Shown one piece after another: positions 8,780-17,011 of a stretch of 64,000 nucleotides of DNA. The position numbers were made by a program, and so were the translations under genes. The DNA comes from a virus. Location: IMG/VR virus record IMGVR_UViG_3300032093_000049, positions 36,017 through 100,016 of that record. One strand, given 5' to 3'. A model generated the notes under the pieces. It was not told where the DNA came from, did no database searches, and saw only the letters and a list, made by a program, of their open reading frames with translations. The first letter of the stretch is position 1, and each line of letters opens with the position of its first letter.

Positions 8780-9139
8780 TTAACAATTCCACTTTCTTAA
8801 AGACTTATTAATCCTTGAGTTAGGATCATTAGCTGTCTTAGAGCTTGTTAGTTTTTTCTTCATACCTGACATTCTTTTACAAAATGACTTGCGTCTCTTT
8901 GCTGCTTTGCTGTCAGGATCTAGTTTAGAAGGTTTAGTAGTTACAGCTGTCTTAAGTTTACTACCTGGATTTTCTCTTCTATAAGATGCTACTCCTTTAG
9001 CATTAAGACCACCAGACTCAGATTTACCCTCCTTACGCGTCCATGCAGGTGTAGAGCCACCTTTCTTCATCTTAGGTGTTTTACCAGCTTTCTTCATTGA
9101 GATAGCTATTGCTGCTTGTTGTGCTCTACTCTTTGCCAT
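8780..9139 (-). CDS. DUF6321-like small basic phage protein
   Basis: This 119-aa protein has the pattern W-T-R-K-E-G-K ... G-G-L-N-A-K-G ... Y-R-R-E-N-P-G-S, followed by R-R-K-S-F-C-x-R-M-S-G-M and an ending R-I-N-K-S-L-R-K-W-N-C. I recognise this layout from DUF6321-type proteins of marine and freshwater phages and large viruses. It is very basic. The role is unknown, and packaging inside the head is one option. Confidence 0.65.
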   Translation of the reverse strand: MAKSRAQQAAIAISMKKAGKTPKMKKGGSTPAWTRKEGKSESGGLNAKGVASYRRENPGSKLKTAVTTKPSKLDPDSKAAKRRKSFCKRMSGMKKKLTSSKTANDPNSRINKSLRKWNC

Positions 9140-9141
9140 GG

Positions 9142-9381
9142 TTACTTCATTTTGCCATTAGCCAAGTTGCTAAACATCTTAGCTTGTTCCATTGCCATCT
9201 TCTTTACATCAGACATGAGTTTTGCATCCTTCTGGATCTCAGCAGCTCTCTTTAATGTTGACATAGCAGATTCAACTTCCCACTTTCTCATATCAGCTTT
9301 GTTACCACCCATAATAGAAATACCTAATGAAGAAGATTTCTTAGCTGGAGTTTTCTTTACTGTTGTTTTTTTTATTGCCAT
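9142..9381 (-). CDS. Small basic helical protein, 79 aa
   Basis: The first 17 residues are Lys/Thr/Pro-rich (histone-tail-like). Residues 28-79 form one long amphipathic helix (MRKWEVESAMSTLKRAAEIQKDAK). It is two bases from its downstream neighbour and four from its upstream neighbour within the basic-protein run. It may bind DNA or act as a capsid-internal helper. No family is recognised. Confidence 0.55.
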   Translation of the reverse strand: MAIKKTTVKKTPAKKSSSLGISIMGGNKADMRKWEVESAMSTLKRAAEIQKDAKLMSDVKKMAMEQAKMFSNLANGKMK

Positions 9382-9384
9382 AAC

Positions 9385-9723
9385 TTATGCTTTACTCACT
9401 CTTCTACCCATACCTACTCTAGATTTCTCTGCTTTCTTAGCAGCTAGTTTAGAAGGTGTTAGTTCATATTTAGTTTTTGGTGTTTTACTTGAAACCTTTT
9501 TTGTGGGACGGCAGTATTCATTTTTACCACCGGCCCCACAAGGTTTTCCAGATTTAGTGTCTTGCCACTTTTCTTTTTGCCATCTTTTAAGCTCAGTACC
9601 TTCTTTGGTCTTTCTTACTTGACCTTTACCTTTACGGCACTTAGCAATAGCTTGAGAAGCCCTTGCTGAAGGGAACACCGCATACCGGGCTTTTACACTA
9701 TGATAACAAGAATCTTTTGGCAT
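9385..9723 (-). CDS. DUF5872-like basic phage protein
   Basis: This 112-aa protein starts with D-x-C-Y-H-x-V-K-A-R-Y-x-V-F-P-S-A-x-A-S-x-A-I-A-K-C-R, followed by L-K-R-W-x-K-E-K-W-x-D and K-P-C-G ... Y-C-R-P. This is the pattern of DUF5872-type proteins in phages and giant viruses. The tail is basic. Its start shares the last base of the upstream gene. The function is unknown; the conserved Cys and Trp suggest a small zinc-binding or structural fold. Confidence 0.65.
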   Translation of the reverse strand: MPKDSCYHSVKARYAVFPSARASQAIAKCRKGKGQVRKTKEGTELKRWQKEKWQDTKSGKPCGAGGKNEYCRPTKKVSSKTPKTKYELTPSKLAAKKAEKSRVGMGRRVSKA

Positions 9724-10172
9724 TACTTCTTTTTCTTCATTGTCATACCATACTTGGCTTTAGGTACAGCAGTCTTAGGGGCAGTTGATATACCACCAGT
9801 GCGACCAGTAGCTTTAAGAAGAGCACTTACTTTTTTGTTAGAGTTAGTCATACCTCCTGTTTTGTATGTAGCTCCACCCTTCATTTTATTTTGCCCAGGC
9901 TTAAATGGAGTAAAGTCATCTTCTTTTGCAGCTTTAGGATTCTTAGCATAAAATTCATTAGCCTTTATTTGATCTTTAGTAAGTCCTGGAGTAACAATTC
10001 TTTCTCTCTTCATTCCTGAAGATACGGGATCATCATATTTAATTTTAGTTACAGTACGACCTGTTTTTGTATTTGTTTTAGTTTTAATAACATTACCTTC
10101 TGGGTCAACTACTTTATTTTTGACTACCTTACCATTCTTAGCTTTACTAAGAGTTTTTTTCATATGTTTCAT
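9723..10172 (-). CDS. Basic Lys/Gly/Thr-rich virion-cluster protein
   Basis: The chosen start is the ATG at 10172 (or the one at 10163). An upstream start at 10238 would overlap the preceding gene by more than 50 bases. The protein is about 149 aa, with many Lys-Gly-Gly motifs (KMKGGATYKTGGM) and an ending AKYGMTMKKKK. It is the first of the run of basic genes in transcription order. The composition suggests binding to nucleic acid or scaffolding within the capsid. No family is recognised. Confidence 0.55.
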   Translation of the reverse strand: MKHMKKTLSKAKNGKVVKNKVVDPEGNVIKTKTNTKTGRTVTKIKYDDPVSSGMKRERIVTPGLTKDQIKANEFYAKNPKAAKEDDFTPFKPGQNKMKGGATYKTGGMTNSNKKVSALLKATGRTGGISTAPKTAVPKAKYGMTMKKKK

Positions 10173-10182
10173 TTTACATAAA

Positions 10183-11196
10183 TTAAGAGTTCCACAACTT
10201 TTCAATTTTGTTGTTGAGATCCTTAAGTATATCCTCATTAAGTGGATTTCTTAAGTACTCAATAACATCGGAAGTGTTTCTACCCATCATAGTTCCAGAT
10301 TGAGTATGATAGATATGTCCATCTGCCTTATTAACAATATACTTAAAAAATATGGAATCTTTTACAATTGCTTTAATTTTTAATGTTTCCATATCCATTG
10401 CTGCTGCATCTAGGAATCCTTTTGCAGCTCTTTCTTTGTTACCTTCAGTACCTTCACCATTGATATGCCTATCCATATTGTCATAGATAACATCATTAGG
10501 AGTATACTTCTTATATTGTACACTTGCTGTATCTACTGCTTTAGCAATGTAGAACAACTTAGTGCTATTCTTATCAAATAGTTTCTGCAGTTCTGCAAGA
10601 GCTTTGTTTCTGAGTTTCTTGTACTCAGTTCTTGCACCGGCAGTTTCTTGTGCTTTATCTAAATAAAACTTAGGTGGTACTGCTTTAGATCTTGCTTCAT
10701 CATAGCTACGTGCTACAATAGAGAACCCACCTGCTTCAATCGCATAAAGCTTAAGTCTATCAAATGGATCTTTTGGATCTAAGTACAATGGTTCATTACC
10801 ACATGATATAGATATCTTATTCCAGAATTCTGAATTATCAGGACGCAGAAGTTTTACATTGTTCCAAAAGTGTGTATCTTCTACATCTATTACATTAGCA
10901 GCTAATTCTCTTTCTAATTCTGCAACCGCATGTCTAATTTGTAGAATCTTTGCTGCTCTTTCTTCAGGATCTCTAATGAGTCTGATTTCTGGAGCAAACT
11001 CATTGAGTCCAGTTACATATTGAACCACCCCATTCTTTTCTAAGCATGCAAGTTGTTCAGTATGGGTAACCCCATCAAATAAAGAAAGTCCGTAATCTTC
11101 TAGTCCCATGTTTGAAACTGATCTGTCAAAATAAGGTTTAATAGAGATAGCTGTTGCTTTAGTATCTCTTGTTTCTACCATTGTGAAATTTTCCAT
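10183..11196 (-). CDS. Putative capsid-associated structural protein
   Basis: This 337-aa protein is mostly helical, with a charged middle section (RDPEERAAKILQIRHAVAELERELA). It lies directly after the major capsid gene but is separated from it by a terminator (11222-11264), so it may be made at lower levels or from read-through. The position suggests a minor capsid or head-completion protein. I do not recognise the family. Confidence 0.5.
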   Translation of the reverse strand: MENFTMVETRDTKATAISIKPYFDRSVSNMGLEDYGLSLFDGVTHTEQLACLEKNGVVQYVTGLNEFAPEIRLIRDPEERAAKILQIRHAVAELERELAANVIDVEDTHFWNNVKLLRPDNSEFWNKISISCGNEPLYLDPKDPFDRLKLYAIEAGGFSIVARSYDEARSKAVPPKFYLDKAQETAGARTEYKKLRNKALAELQKLFDKNSTKLFYIAKAVDTASVQYKKYTPNDVIYDNMDRHINGEGTEGNKERAAKGFLDAAAMDMETLKIKAIVKDSIFFKYIVNKADGHIYHTQSGTMMGRNTSDVIEYLRNPLNEDILKDLNNKIEKLWNS

Positions 11197-11221
11197 TGTT
11201 GTTGGTTTTTATTTGTTGGTT

Positions 11222-11264
11222 AAAAATAGTAAAATAGGGAGGAGTATGAACCCCTCCCTATTTT
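11222..11264 (-). terminator. Strong intrinsic terminator after the major capsid gene
   Basis: A perfect 12-bp stem (AAAATAGGGAGG at 11231-11242 with its complement at 11253-11264) is followed on the minus strand by a T-rich tract. It lies directly after the capsid stop codon and probably protects and ends the capsid message. Confidence 0.85.
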
Positions 11265-11278
11265 ACCGGTTGTATATA

Positions 11279-12895
11279 TTAGAATGATCCACCAGTGATT
11301 GGGTTTCTCATAACAATCTTAAGGACTTTAGTTGGGTCCTTAACCCAGATAGCAGGCATTGTCTGAGACATCATCACACGGTATCCATTGAATTGTCCAG
11401 AAGACTGGAATCCTTGAGTACGGCCCATGTAGTCCATAGTACCATTCTGATACCACCACTTAAGTTGGTTATCCCAAGACAACTTCAACAAGTAGATATT
11501 GTCGTTAGTGTTGTCAGTGATATCAAAGATGATAAAGCTATAAGAAGACAATGGGAAACCATCAATGATTGGGTTTTCAATGTCATTAGTATGTACGTTG
11601 TCAAATGCTGGATTGAGGACAAACTTAACATTAGCCAAGAATGGAATAACGTAGCTTGTGTATGCAAATCCAAAGTTCAAGTCCATACCCTTACCTGTGA
11701 TTGCACCAATATCAGCAGCCTGGATAAGAAGACCAGAAGAGATTGCTTCTCTCTTGATAGCTTCATTAACCATACGCATACCACCCATACCAGTTTGTAC
11801 TACAAGTGAACGCTTAGGATCTGGACCCTGGAATTCAACCTTACCATTGAAGAAGTTGTAGATTTCTCCACGGAACAAATCAAGTGTAAAGTTATTCTTG
11901 TTGTACACACGCTTGAATGAGTTGTCAAGCTGCTTCCAGAGACCCACAGACAAACGGATATCATCTGGTCCATCCTGCTTAACACGTCCTCCTTGTCCCC
12001 ACATTAGGTAAGTCTCAATGTCAGTAGCAATCTTAGAAAGGTGTGCTGCTTCCATTGTAGTAAGGAATGTACGTGAAAGATCACCATTATCAAAAGCTTT
12101 CTTTACTTTATCCTTACCCATTACCTTAACCATATCTTCCAAAGAAGCAATTGATGGATCAAGACCCTTGTCAAATGTTCTCCAGATCTCAGTTACAGGA
12201 ACTGTACCATCTGCATTCATACCACCCTTGATCATCAAGTCTGCACGTGAAGAAATAGAGTAGTGAACATGTGCTTCTGCTCCTCCTACAAAGTTGTAGA
12301 ATTCACGGAATCCTGCATTAGTAATGATGTCAGAGAAACGTTCTCCATACTCACCACGTGCAGAACCTTTACGGAATACCTTAGTACCATTAGCAAGATA
12401 CTTGTTATCCAGATACTTGTAGTTATCATTGTTAACAAGTTGTACGGTATAGATGAATCCGTCTCCTACAGGAAGAATGTCATCCTGAGTAACGTACATT
12501 TCCACACCATTGTACTTGTCATATGTAAAGATATCTCCGTGACCAAACTCACGTCGGTTAATCTTTACTTTGAATGTAGTACCATCAAGACCTTTGAAAC
12601 CATTTTCTGGTTCAATGTCTTCAATGATGTAAGGAAGATCAATTGACACAGGTGTCTGCCAACGGTATTCACCACGTGCATTGTCAACCATAATTACATT
12701 CTTTCCTCCAAAAGAGGACATCTGATAAAGGGGCATTTCAACCTTCTGAGCCATAGCCCATAGGTCTACTGGACCAAGATCCATTGGTTCTGCATCCTTC
12801 AACATGTTTGTTAGGTGGTATGAATCCACGTGTGATGAAGCTGCATAGGCAGTATCACGCATGAATATACCATTGTTTAAAACTGGAGTTGCCAT
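11279..12895 (-). CDS. Major capsid protein (probable HK97 fold)
   Basis: This 538-aa protein is directly downstream of the acidic scaffold gene and is followed by a strong terminator, the usual place and expression pattern for a major capsid protein. Its length and alpha/beta mix fit large HK97-type capsid subunits. The leader (AACAAATAAACAAATGGCA) is A/C-rich with no Shine-Dalgarno sequence, as in Bacteroidota. The identification rests on order, size and context, since HK97 capsid sequences are too diverse to prove by eye. Confidence 0.75.
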   Translation of the reverse strand: MATPVLNNGIFMRDTAYAASSHVDSYHLTNMLKDAEPMDLGPVDLWAMAQKVEMPLYQMSSFGGKNVIMVDNARGEYRWQTPVSIDLPYIIEDIEPENGFKGLDGTTFKVKINRREFGHGDIFTYDKYNGVEMYVTQDDILPVGDGFIYTVQLVNNDNYKYLDNKYLANGTKVFRKGSARGEYGERFSDIITNAGFREFYNFVGGAEAHVHYSISSRADLMIKGGMNADGTVPVTEIWRTFDKGLDPSIASLEDMVKVMGKDKVKKAFDNGDLSRTFLTTMEAAHLSKIATDIETYLMWGQGGRVKQDGPDDIRLSVGLWKQLDNSFKRVYNKNNFTLDLFRGEIYNFFNGKVEFQGPDPKRSLVVQTGMGGMRMVNEAIKREAISSGLLIQAADIGAITGKGMDLNFGFAYTSYVIPFLANVKFVLNPAFDNVHTNDIENPIIDGFPLSSYSFIIFDITDNTNDNIYLLKLSWDNQLKWWYQNGTMDYMGRTQGFQSSGQFNGYRVMMSQTMPAIWVKDPTKVLKIVMRNPITGGSF

Positions 12896-12926
12896 TTGTT
12901 TATTTGTTTATTTGTTTGTTACTATA

Positions 12927-14168
12927 TTAAAATCGTCTAAATATATTTCCACTATTTCTTGACAATGTCTTCTGAACTGGTTTCTTTCTGGTTGGTTCTT
13001 CTTCTTGTGCAGATGAAGAAGTAAGTTTCCTTTGTTGTTCAGTCTTTAATTGTCTCACTGTTTTTTCTACAGCTTCTTTGCTACCTTGTTCTCTTACACG
13101 TCCTTTGTATCCATCAGGATCTGCAAGTAACCATAATGCCTCTGCAATCAGATCATGTCTTGGTTCTACAAACTGATACTTTTCAAGCAAGTGACCAAGT
13201 AAGTTTGTTTGTTTACCAGAGATAGAAGGGTAGTTAGGTTGAACCAATCCTGAGTAAAGCAGTGATTGAGTTTTCTTGTCTAACTTAATTCCTCCTACTT
13301 CTCCTGTTACAAGTGTATTATATACATTATCTGTATATGCTTTTGCTGCTTGTTCTTGCTGTTGTTTTTTTAATTCTTGTTCTGCAAGTTGCCTAGCAAC
13401 AATCTCCTCTTGCATTTTGTCCAGCTTTGGTTTAAACTGGTTTGCCTTTTGCTCAAGTTTACCAAGATCTGCCCAATCAGTGATTTCTGCTTCAATCTCT
13501 TCTGGAGTACCAAACTGAGTTGCATATAGATACTGTCTTGCAATCTCTTGTTGATCATACTCATCAGAAGGATCAAGTTGCCGCATTTCTTCAACATGTG
13601 CTAGAGTACGGAATAAACCTTTAAGGTCTTGTCCACCATCTGCAACATACTTGGCAGCAATCTGAAGTTCTTCAGGCAATGCTTGAAAGAATTCCCTTGG
13701 AGTATTCTCTCTTACTTTGTTTTCCCTTTCTTGGAAGTTAGCTTCAAAAAGTTCTCTAAAGTCTTTTGTTGTATATTCCTCTAAAGGCTTATCATCATCA
13801 AAAGGAATTAGAGTACCTTCCTCAATCATTTTAGTTGCTAGTTCAGCAAGACCTGATTTATCAACCTTTGGTCTTCCTTTGTTACCAGCATCTTCTTCCT
13901 GAGCAATAAGACTATCAAGTTCATTAATAGTCTCTTCAACTTCTTTAGGAGTTGCTTTCACTTCTACAGCAGGAGTTTCCTTCTCTGTAGGTTTGTCAAG
14001 GAACGTTGTGTCTACAGTCTCTCTTGTAAATACTGATTTCTTTTCTTCCTCTTCTTCTTTATTGTCTGCAGGGAGCATAACATTCTCTGCACCAGGCATT
14101 CCAAAGAGGTCATCAATATTCACATCCACTTGAGAGACGGATGTTGACTCATTTGTTGGTTCTGTCAT
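12927..14168 (-). CDS. Scaffold / prohead core protein
   Basis: This 413-aa protein is acidic and highly charged. It opens with VDVNIDDLFGMPG and an acidic patch (EEEEEKK), contains long coiled-coil stretches (residues about 230-290, rich in Q, E, K) and has a basic C-terminal tail (NSGNIFRRF) that could bind the capsid shell. It lies between portal and capsid genes, where scaffold genes normally sit. No protease motif is evident. Confidence 0.65.
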   Translation of the reverse strand: MTEPTNESTSVSQVDVNIDDLFGMPGAENVMLPADNKEEEEEKKSVFTRETVDTTFLDKPTEKETPAVEVKATPKEVEETINELDSLIAQEEDAGNKGRPKVDKSGLAELATKMIEEGTLIPFDDDKPLEEYTTKDFRELFEANFQERENKVRENTPREFFQALPEELQIAAKYVADGGQDLKGLFRTLAHVEEMRQLDPSDEYDQQEIARQYLYATQFGTPEEIEAEITDWADLGKLEQKANQFKPKLDKMQEEIVARQLAEQELKKQQQEQAAKAYTDNVYNTLVTGEVGGIKLDKKTQSLLYSGLVQPNYPSISGKQTNLLGHLLEKYQFVEPRHDLIAEALWLLADPDGYKGRVREQGSKEAVEKTVRQLKTEQQRKLTSSSAQEEEPTRKKPVQKTLSRNSGNIFRRF

Positions 14169-14276
14169 TGTTGTTGGTTTTATTTATTACTTAATTTAAT
14201 ATAAGAAGAATAAGTGAAATAAACTTCAAAAATTTAAAGTTTCTGAAACGTTTTTTGCACTATATAGCTAAATAGA

Positions 14277-17006
14277 TTATTCTTTATCATATTTATTTTT
14301 GTTCTCCCTAGCAATCTGCAATTGTTTATCAGCTATTTCTTTCTGAGCTTGTATCTTTTCTCTTTCAATTTGATTCTTCTCTGAAGAAAGCATATTTCTA
14401 TTTGTTTCCTTTTGTCTTTCTAAACTTGTCTGTTCTTGATACTGTTCAGTTTGTCTGATTTCTTTCATAGCATCACTATAGTCAGACATCAAGTTTTGAT
14501 TAAGGTCAACCATTGATCCCATACCAGCAGATCTAATTTCTGCAACAAGAATATCACGTTGTCTATTCTTCTCAGCCTCCATTGCTTCATGGTCTCTTCT
14601 AAGTTGTTCTTCTTGAGCTTTAGCCTGAAGCATCTGTTCTTGCATTTGCTGTTGCTGTTGCATTTCTTGCTGCTTCATCTGAGTAGACTTATCTTCTGCC
14701 GTTTTAAGTACTGTATTAAGCTCTGCAATAGAATCAGACTGTACTACTCTACCTAAGTCATATATAGAAGCACCGGTAGTGTTATTCTGTAGAGCCATTG
14801 CTTTTAACTGTTCTAGTATAGCCCTATGATTTGCAGTAGTAGTACAGAATATATTAAGATCTCTAAGAAGTAAATCAGTACCGTTGATTTCAAAGTTTAC
14901 TTTTTCATCTGCTCCAGTAATATATGACAATCTTACTGAAGGTTTATTAGAGTGGTAGTACTGAGCTAAGTCTGTACGCATTTGATGCACCCTTGGCATT
15001 AGATAATCACAGTGCTGGATAAAGTACATCTCTGTTTGTGCATAAGATGCATTTACTGCTTGTTCTACACCGGTAGCAGTTTGCTGTGATAACTGTTGAC
15101 CCATCCTTTGGGGGTTAACACCAATTACTTCATATGCTTGTTGCTTAAAGTAATTAGCTAGGTTAACCCTGGAAAGCAAACGGTTTGTTTGTTCTAGGTC
15201 AAGTTTTTGGAAGTGCTGGAAATTTAATGCATTCTCTGTATTTGTAATAGAAGTGTCCAGTGGTAACATCTGGAAGTTCTTCATTGCCACATAAGCTTTT
15301 GCTAAGTTATTCTTACCCCAGTCTTCATTCATGGAGTGTCTAGGAAGTGCATTCTGATCTAAAAGAATAACTGTACCTAGTTCATCAACAAGGATATCTG
15401 CAATCTGGTTATTAACAATATTATATCCAATCTGGTATGGCTTCATTAAGTCAATAAGAGCAGTAGACTTAGTGTTCCTATCTGAGAATACAGAACCTTC
15501 TACTGGTAGTTTACATCCATATAGAGTTGCATCACCCTTAAACTGAAACTTAATAGGACCTATTTTGTTTTTATCTACACCTATGTAAATTGGAGTAAAT
15601 CCACCTGGGTTATTCATACCCCAGAATGATGGAATGTTTGGTCCAATCTTTACACCACCCCATACCTCATTGATCCAAATCCAATCTATATGTTCACCAT
15701 ACACCAGATTATCTTTAGTTCTGTTCTTAAAGAGTCTAGTATCATAGATAGGTTTGTCTGTAACTTTATAATCTTCTGTTACAATCTCAGTAACAACTTC
15801 ACCATTGTCTGCTACTTTAGTAAGATGTCCTACTTTACGCTGTGACTTCCAGTAGCATGTTGTTACTCTTAGTAAGTATGCAGTACCTGCAGTATCATAA
15901 TCTTCACCTTCAGAAAGAATTTGTGTTACTACATCACCTCCCTGTAGTACAGATCCTGCCATCATAGATGTGTATTGACGGTATGCAAGTGAAGGCATGT
16001 TTACGTTCCACTCATGAGTTCTTGTAGCATCATAATAAGAACCATCATTTTGGAGACCACCAATATTATAACCCGCAGATCTAATAGGATATATTGCTTC
16101 TAGTGCTTCTAATTGATCTTCAGTCATTAAGTATCCATACCTGTCAATTACATCAGCAACAGTATACATATCTGTTTTCCCTACCCAGTTAGCTTGAGAT
16201 ATATATCTTGCATCTGGTGACTTATGATAGAATGTAAGAACAGGATTCCATAGTTCTACTTCATAGTCATCTTCCATCATACGGAAATGCCAGAACTCTC
16301 TATCTGTAATAAGCATGTCACGGAAACCTCTTTCTTCAAGCTCATCCATCTTGAATCTTTCTACATCAATCTTATGTTGATGTGAAGCCCACTGTTCTAC
16401 CATAGATTTGTAGTCTTTCTTAAAGAACTGTTCTATCTCTGGTAATGACTTTAGATTCTGTGGGTTTAATTGTTGTTGTGCTTCTTCTGATTGTGGATCT
16501 AGACCTTGCTCCATTAATGCGGCAACAATTTTCATTTGAGCATCTGCCATTAATACTTCTTCTACAGCAGCTCTTTTTTGTTCCAACATCTCATTATATG
16601 AGAACTCATCTATTGCACGGTAAGTAAGTTTAGTGGATCTCTTTGCAAACTCTGCTACTAAAACATTAATAACATTAGGGATAATAGGGTAGAACTTTAA
16701 TTCTAGTGCAGTAGCATCTTCTTTTGTAAGAGTTTCAATAATATCTACATACTCATTGTCTTCCTCTACAATGTAGTCTGTTCTGTCTATAATACCCTTT
16801 GCAAGCTTGTAGTTCTTCATTAACCTACGTGCATTCCTGCGTAGTTGCTTAAGTCCATTCCACTCTAGCCAGTCTAAGTTCCATGCTGCCCACTCTTCAT
16901 CTTTATCTTTTTTTGGTATAAACTGAAGTGGCTGAGTAATACTACCCATCCTATTGTGTTGAACTTTTGCTCCCTTCTTGAGCTGTAAGGCGTTATATAC
17001 CTGCAT
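14277..17006 (-). CDS. Portal protein
   Basis: This 909-aa protein lies between the terminase and scaffold genes, the standard portal position. The N-terminal half is mixed alpha/beta. Residues 770-905 form a long Gln/Glu-rich coiled coil (QQQQQMQEQMLQAKAQEEQ), resembling the C-terminal barrel or helical extension of portals in large Bacteroidota phages. It starts 5 bases after the terminase stop. The length is larger than in lambdoid phages (about 500-550 aa) but similar to crAss-like portals. Confidence 0.75.
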   Translation of the reverse strand: MQVYNALQLKKGAKVQHNRMGSITQPLQFIPKKDKDEEWAAWNLDWLEWNGLKQLRRNARRLMKNYKLAKGIIDRTDYIVEEDNEYVDIIETLTKEDATALELKFYPIIPNVINVLVAEFAKRSTKLTYRAIDEFSYNEMLEQKRAAVEEVLMADAQMKIVAALMEQGLDPQSEEAQQQLNPQNLKSLPEIEQFFKKDYKSMVEQWASHQHKIDVERFKMDELEERGFRDMLITDREFWHFRMMEDDYEVELWNPVLTFYHKSPDARYISQANWVGKTDMYTVADVIDRYGYLMTEDQLEALEAIYPIRSAGYNIGGLQNDGSYYDATRTHEWNVNMPSLAYRQYTSMMAGSVLQGGDVVTQILSEGEDYDTAGTAYLLRVTTCYWKSQRKVGHLTKVADNGEVVTEIVTEDYKVTDKPIYDTRLFKNRTKDNLVYGEHIDWIWINEVWGGVKIGPNIPSFWGMNNPGGFTPIYIGVDKNKIGPIKFQFKGDATLYGCKLPVEGSVFSDRNTKSTALIDLMKPYQIGYNIVNNQIADILVDELGTVILLDQNALPRHSMNEDWGKNNLAKAYVAMKNFQMLPLDTSITNTENALNFQHFQKLDLEQTNRLLSRVNLANYFKQQAYEVIGVNPQRMGQQLSQQTATGVEQAVNASYAQTEMYFIQHCDYLMPRVHQMRTDLAQYYHSNKPSVRLSYITGADEKVNFEINGTDLLLRDLNIFCTTTANHRAILEQLKAMALQNNTTGASIYDLGRVVQSDSIAELNTVLKTAEDKSTQMKQQEMQQQQQMQEQMLQAKAQEEQLRRDHEAMEAEKNRQRDILVAEIRSAGMGSMVDLNQNLMSDYSDAMKEIRQTEQYQEQTSLERQKETNRNMLSSEKNQIEREKIQAQKEIADKQLQIARENKNKYDKE

Positions 17007-17011
17007 AGCTT

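Noticed and set aside
9116-9622. Plus-strand reading frame opposite the basic proteins
   Set aside because: It is an antisense shadow of Lys-rich genes, which give long Leu/Phe/Ser-rich frames on the other strand. No leader or neighbouring gene supports it.
11393-12646. Plus-strand reading frames opposite the capsid gene
   Set aside because: They lie wholly inside the well-supported minus-strand capsid gene and lack plausible protein composition.
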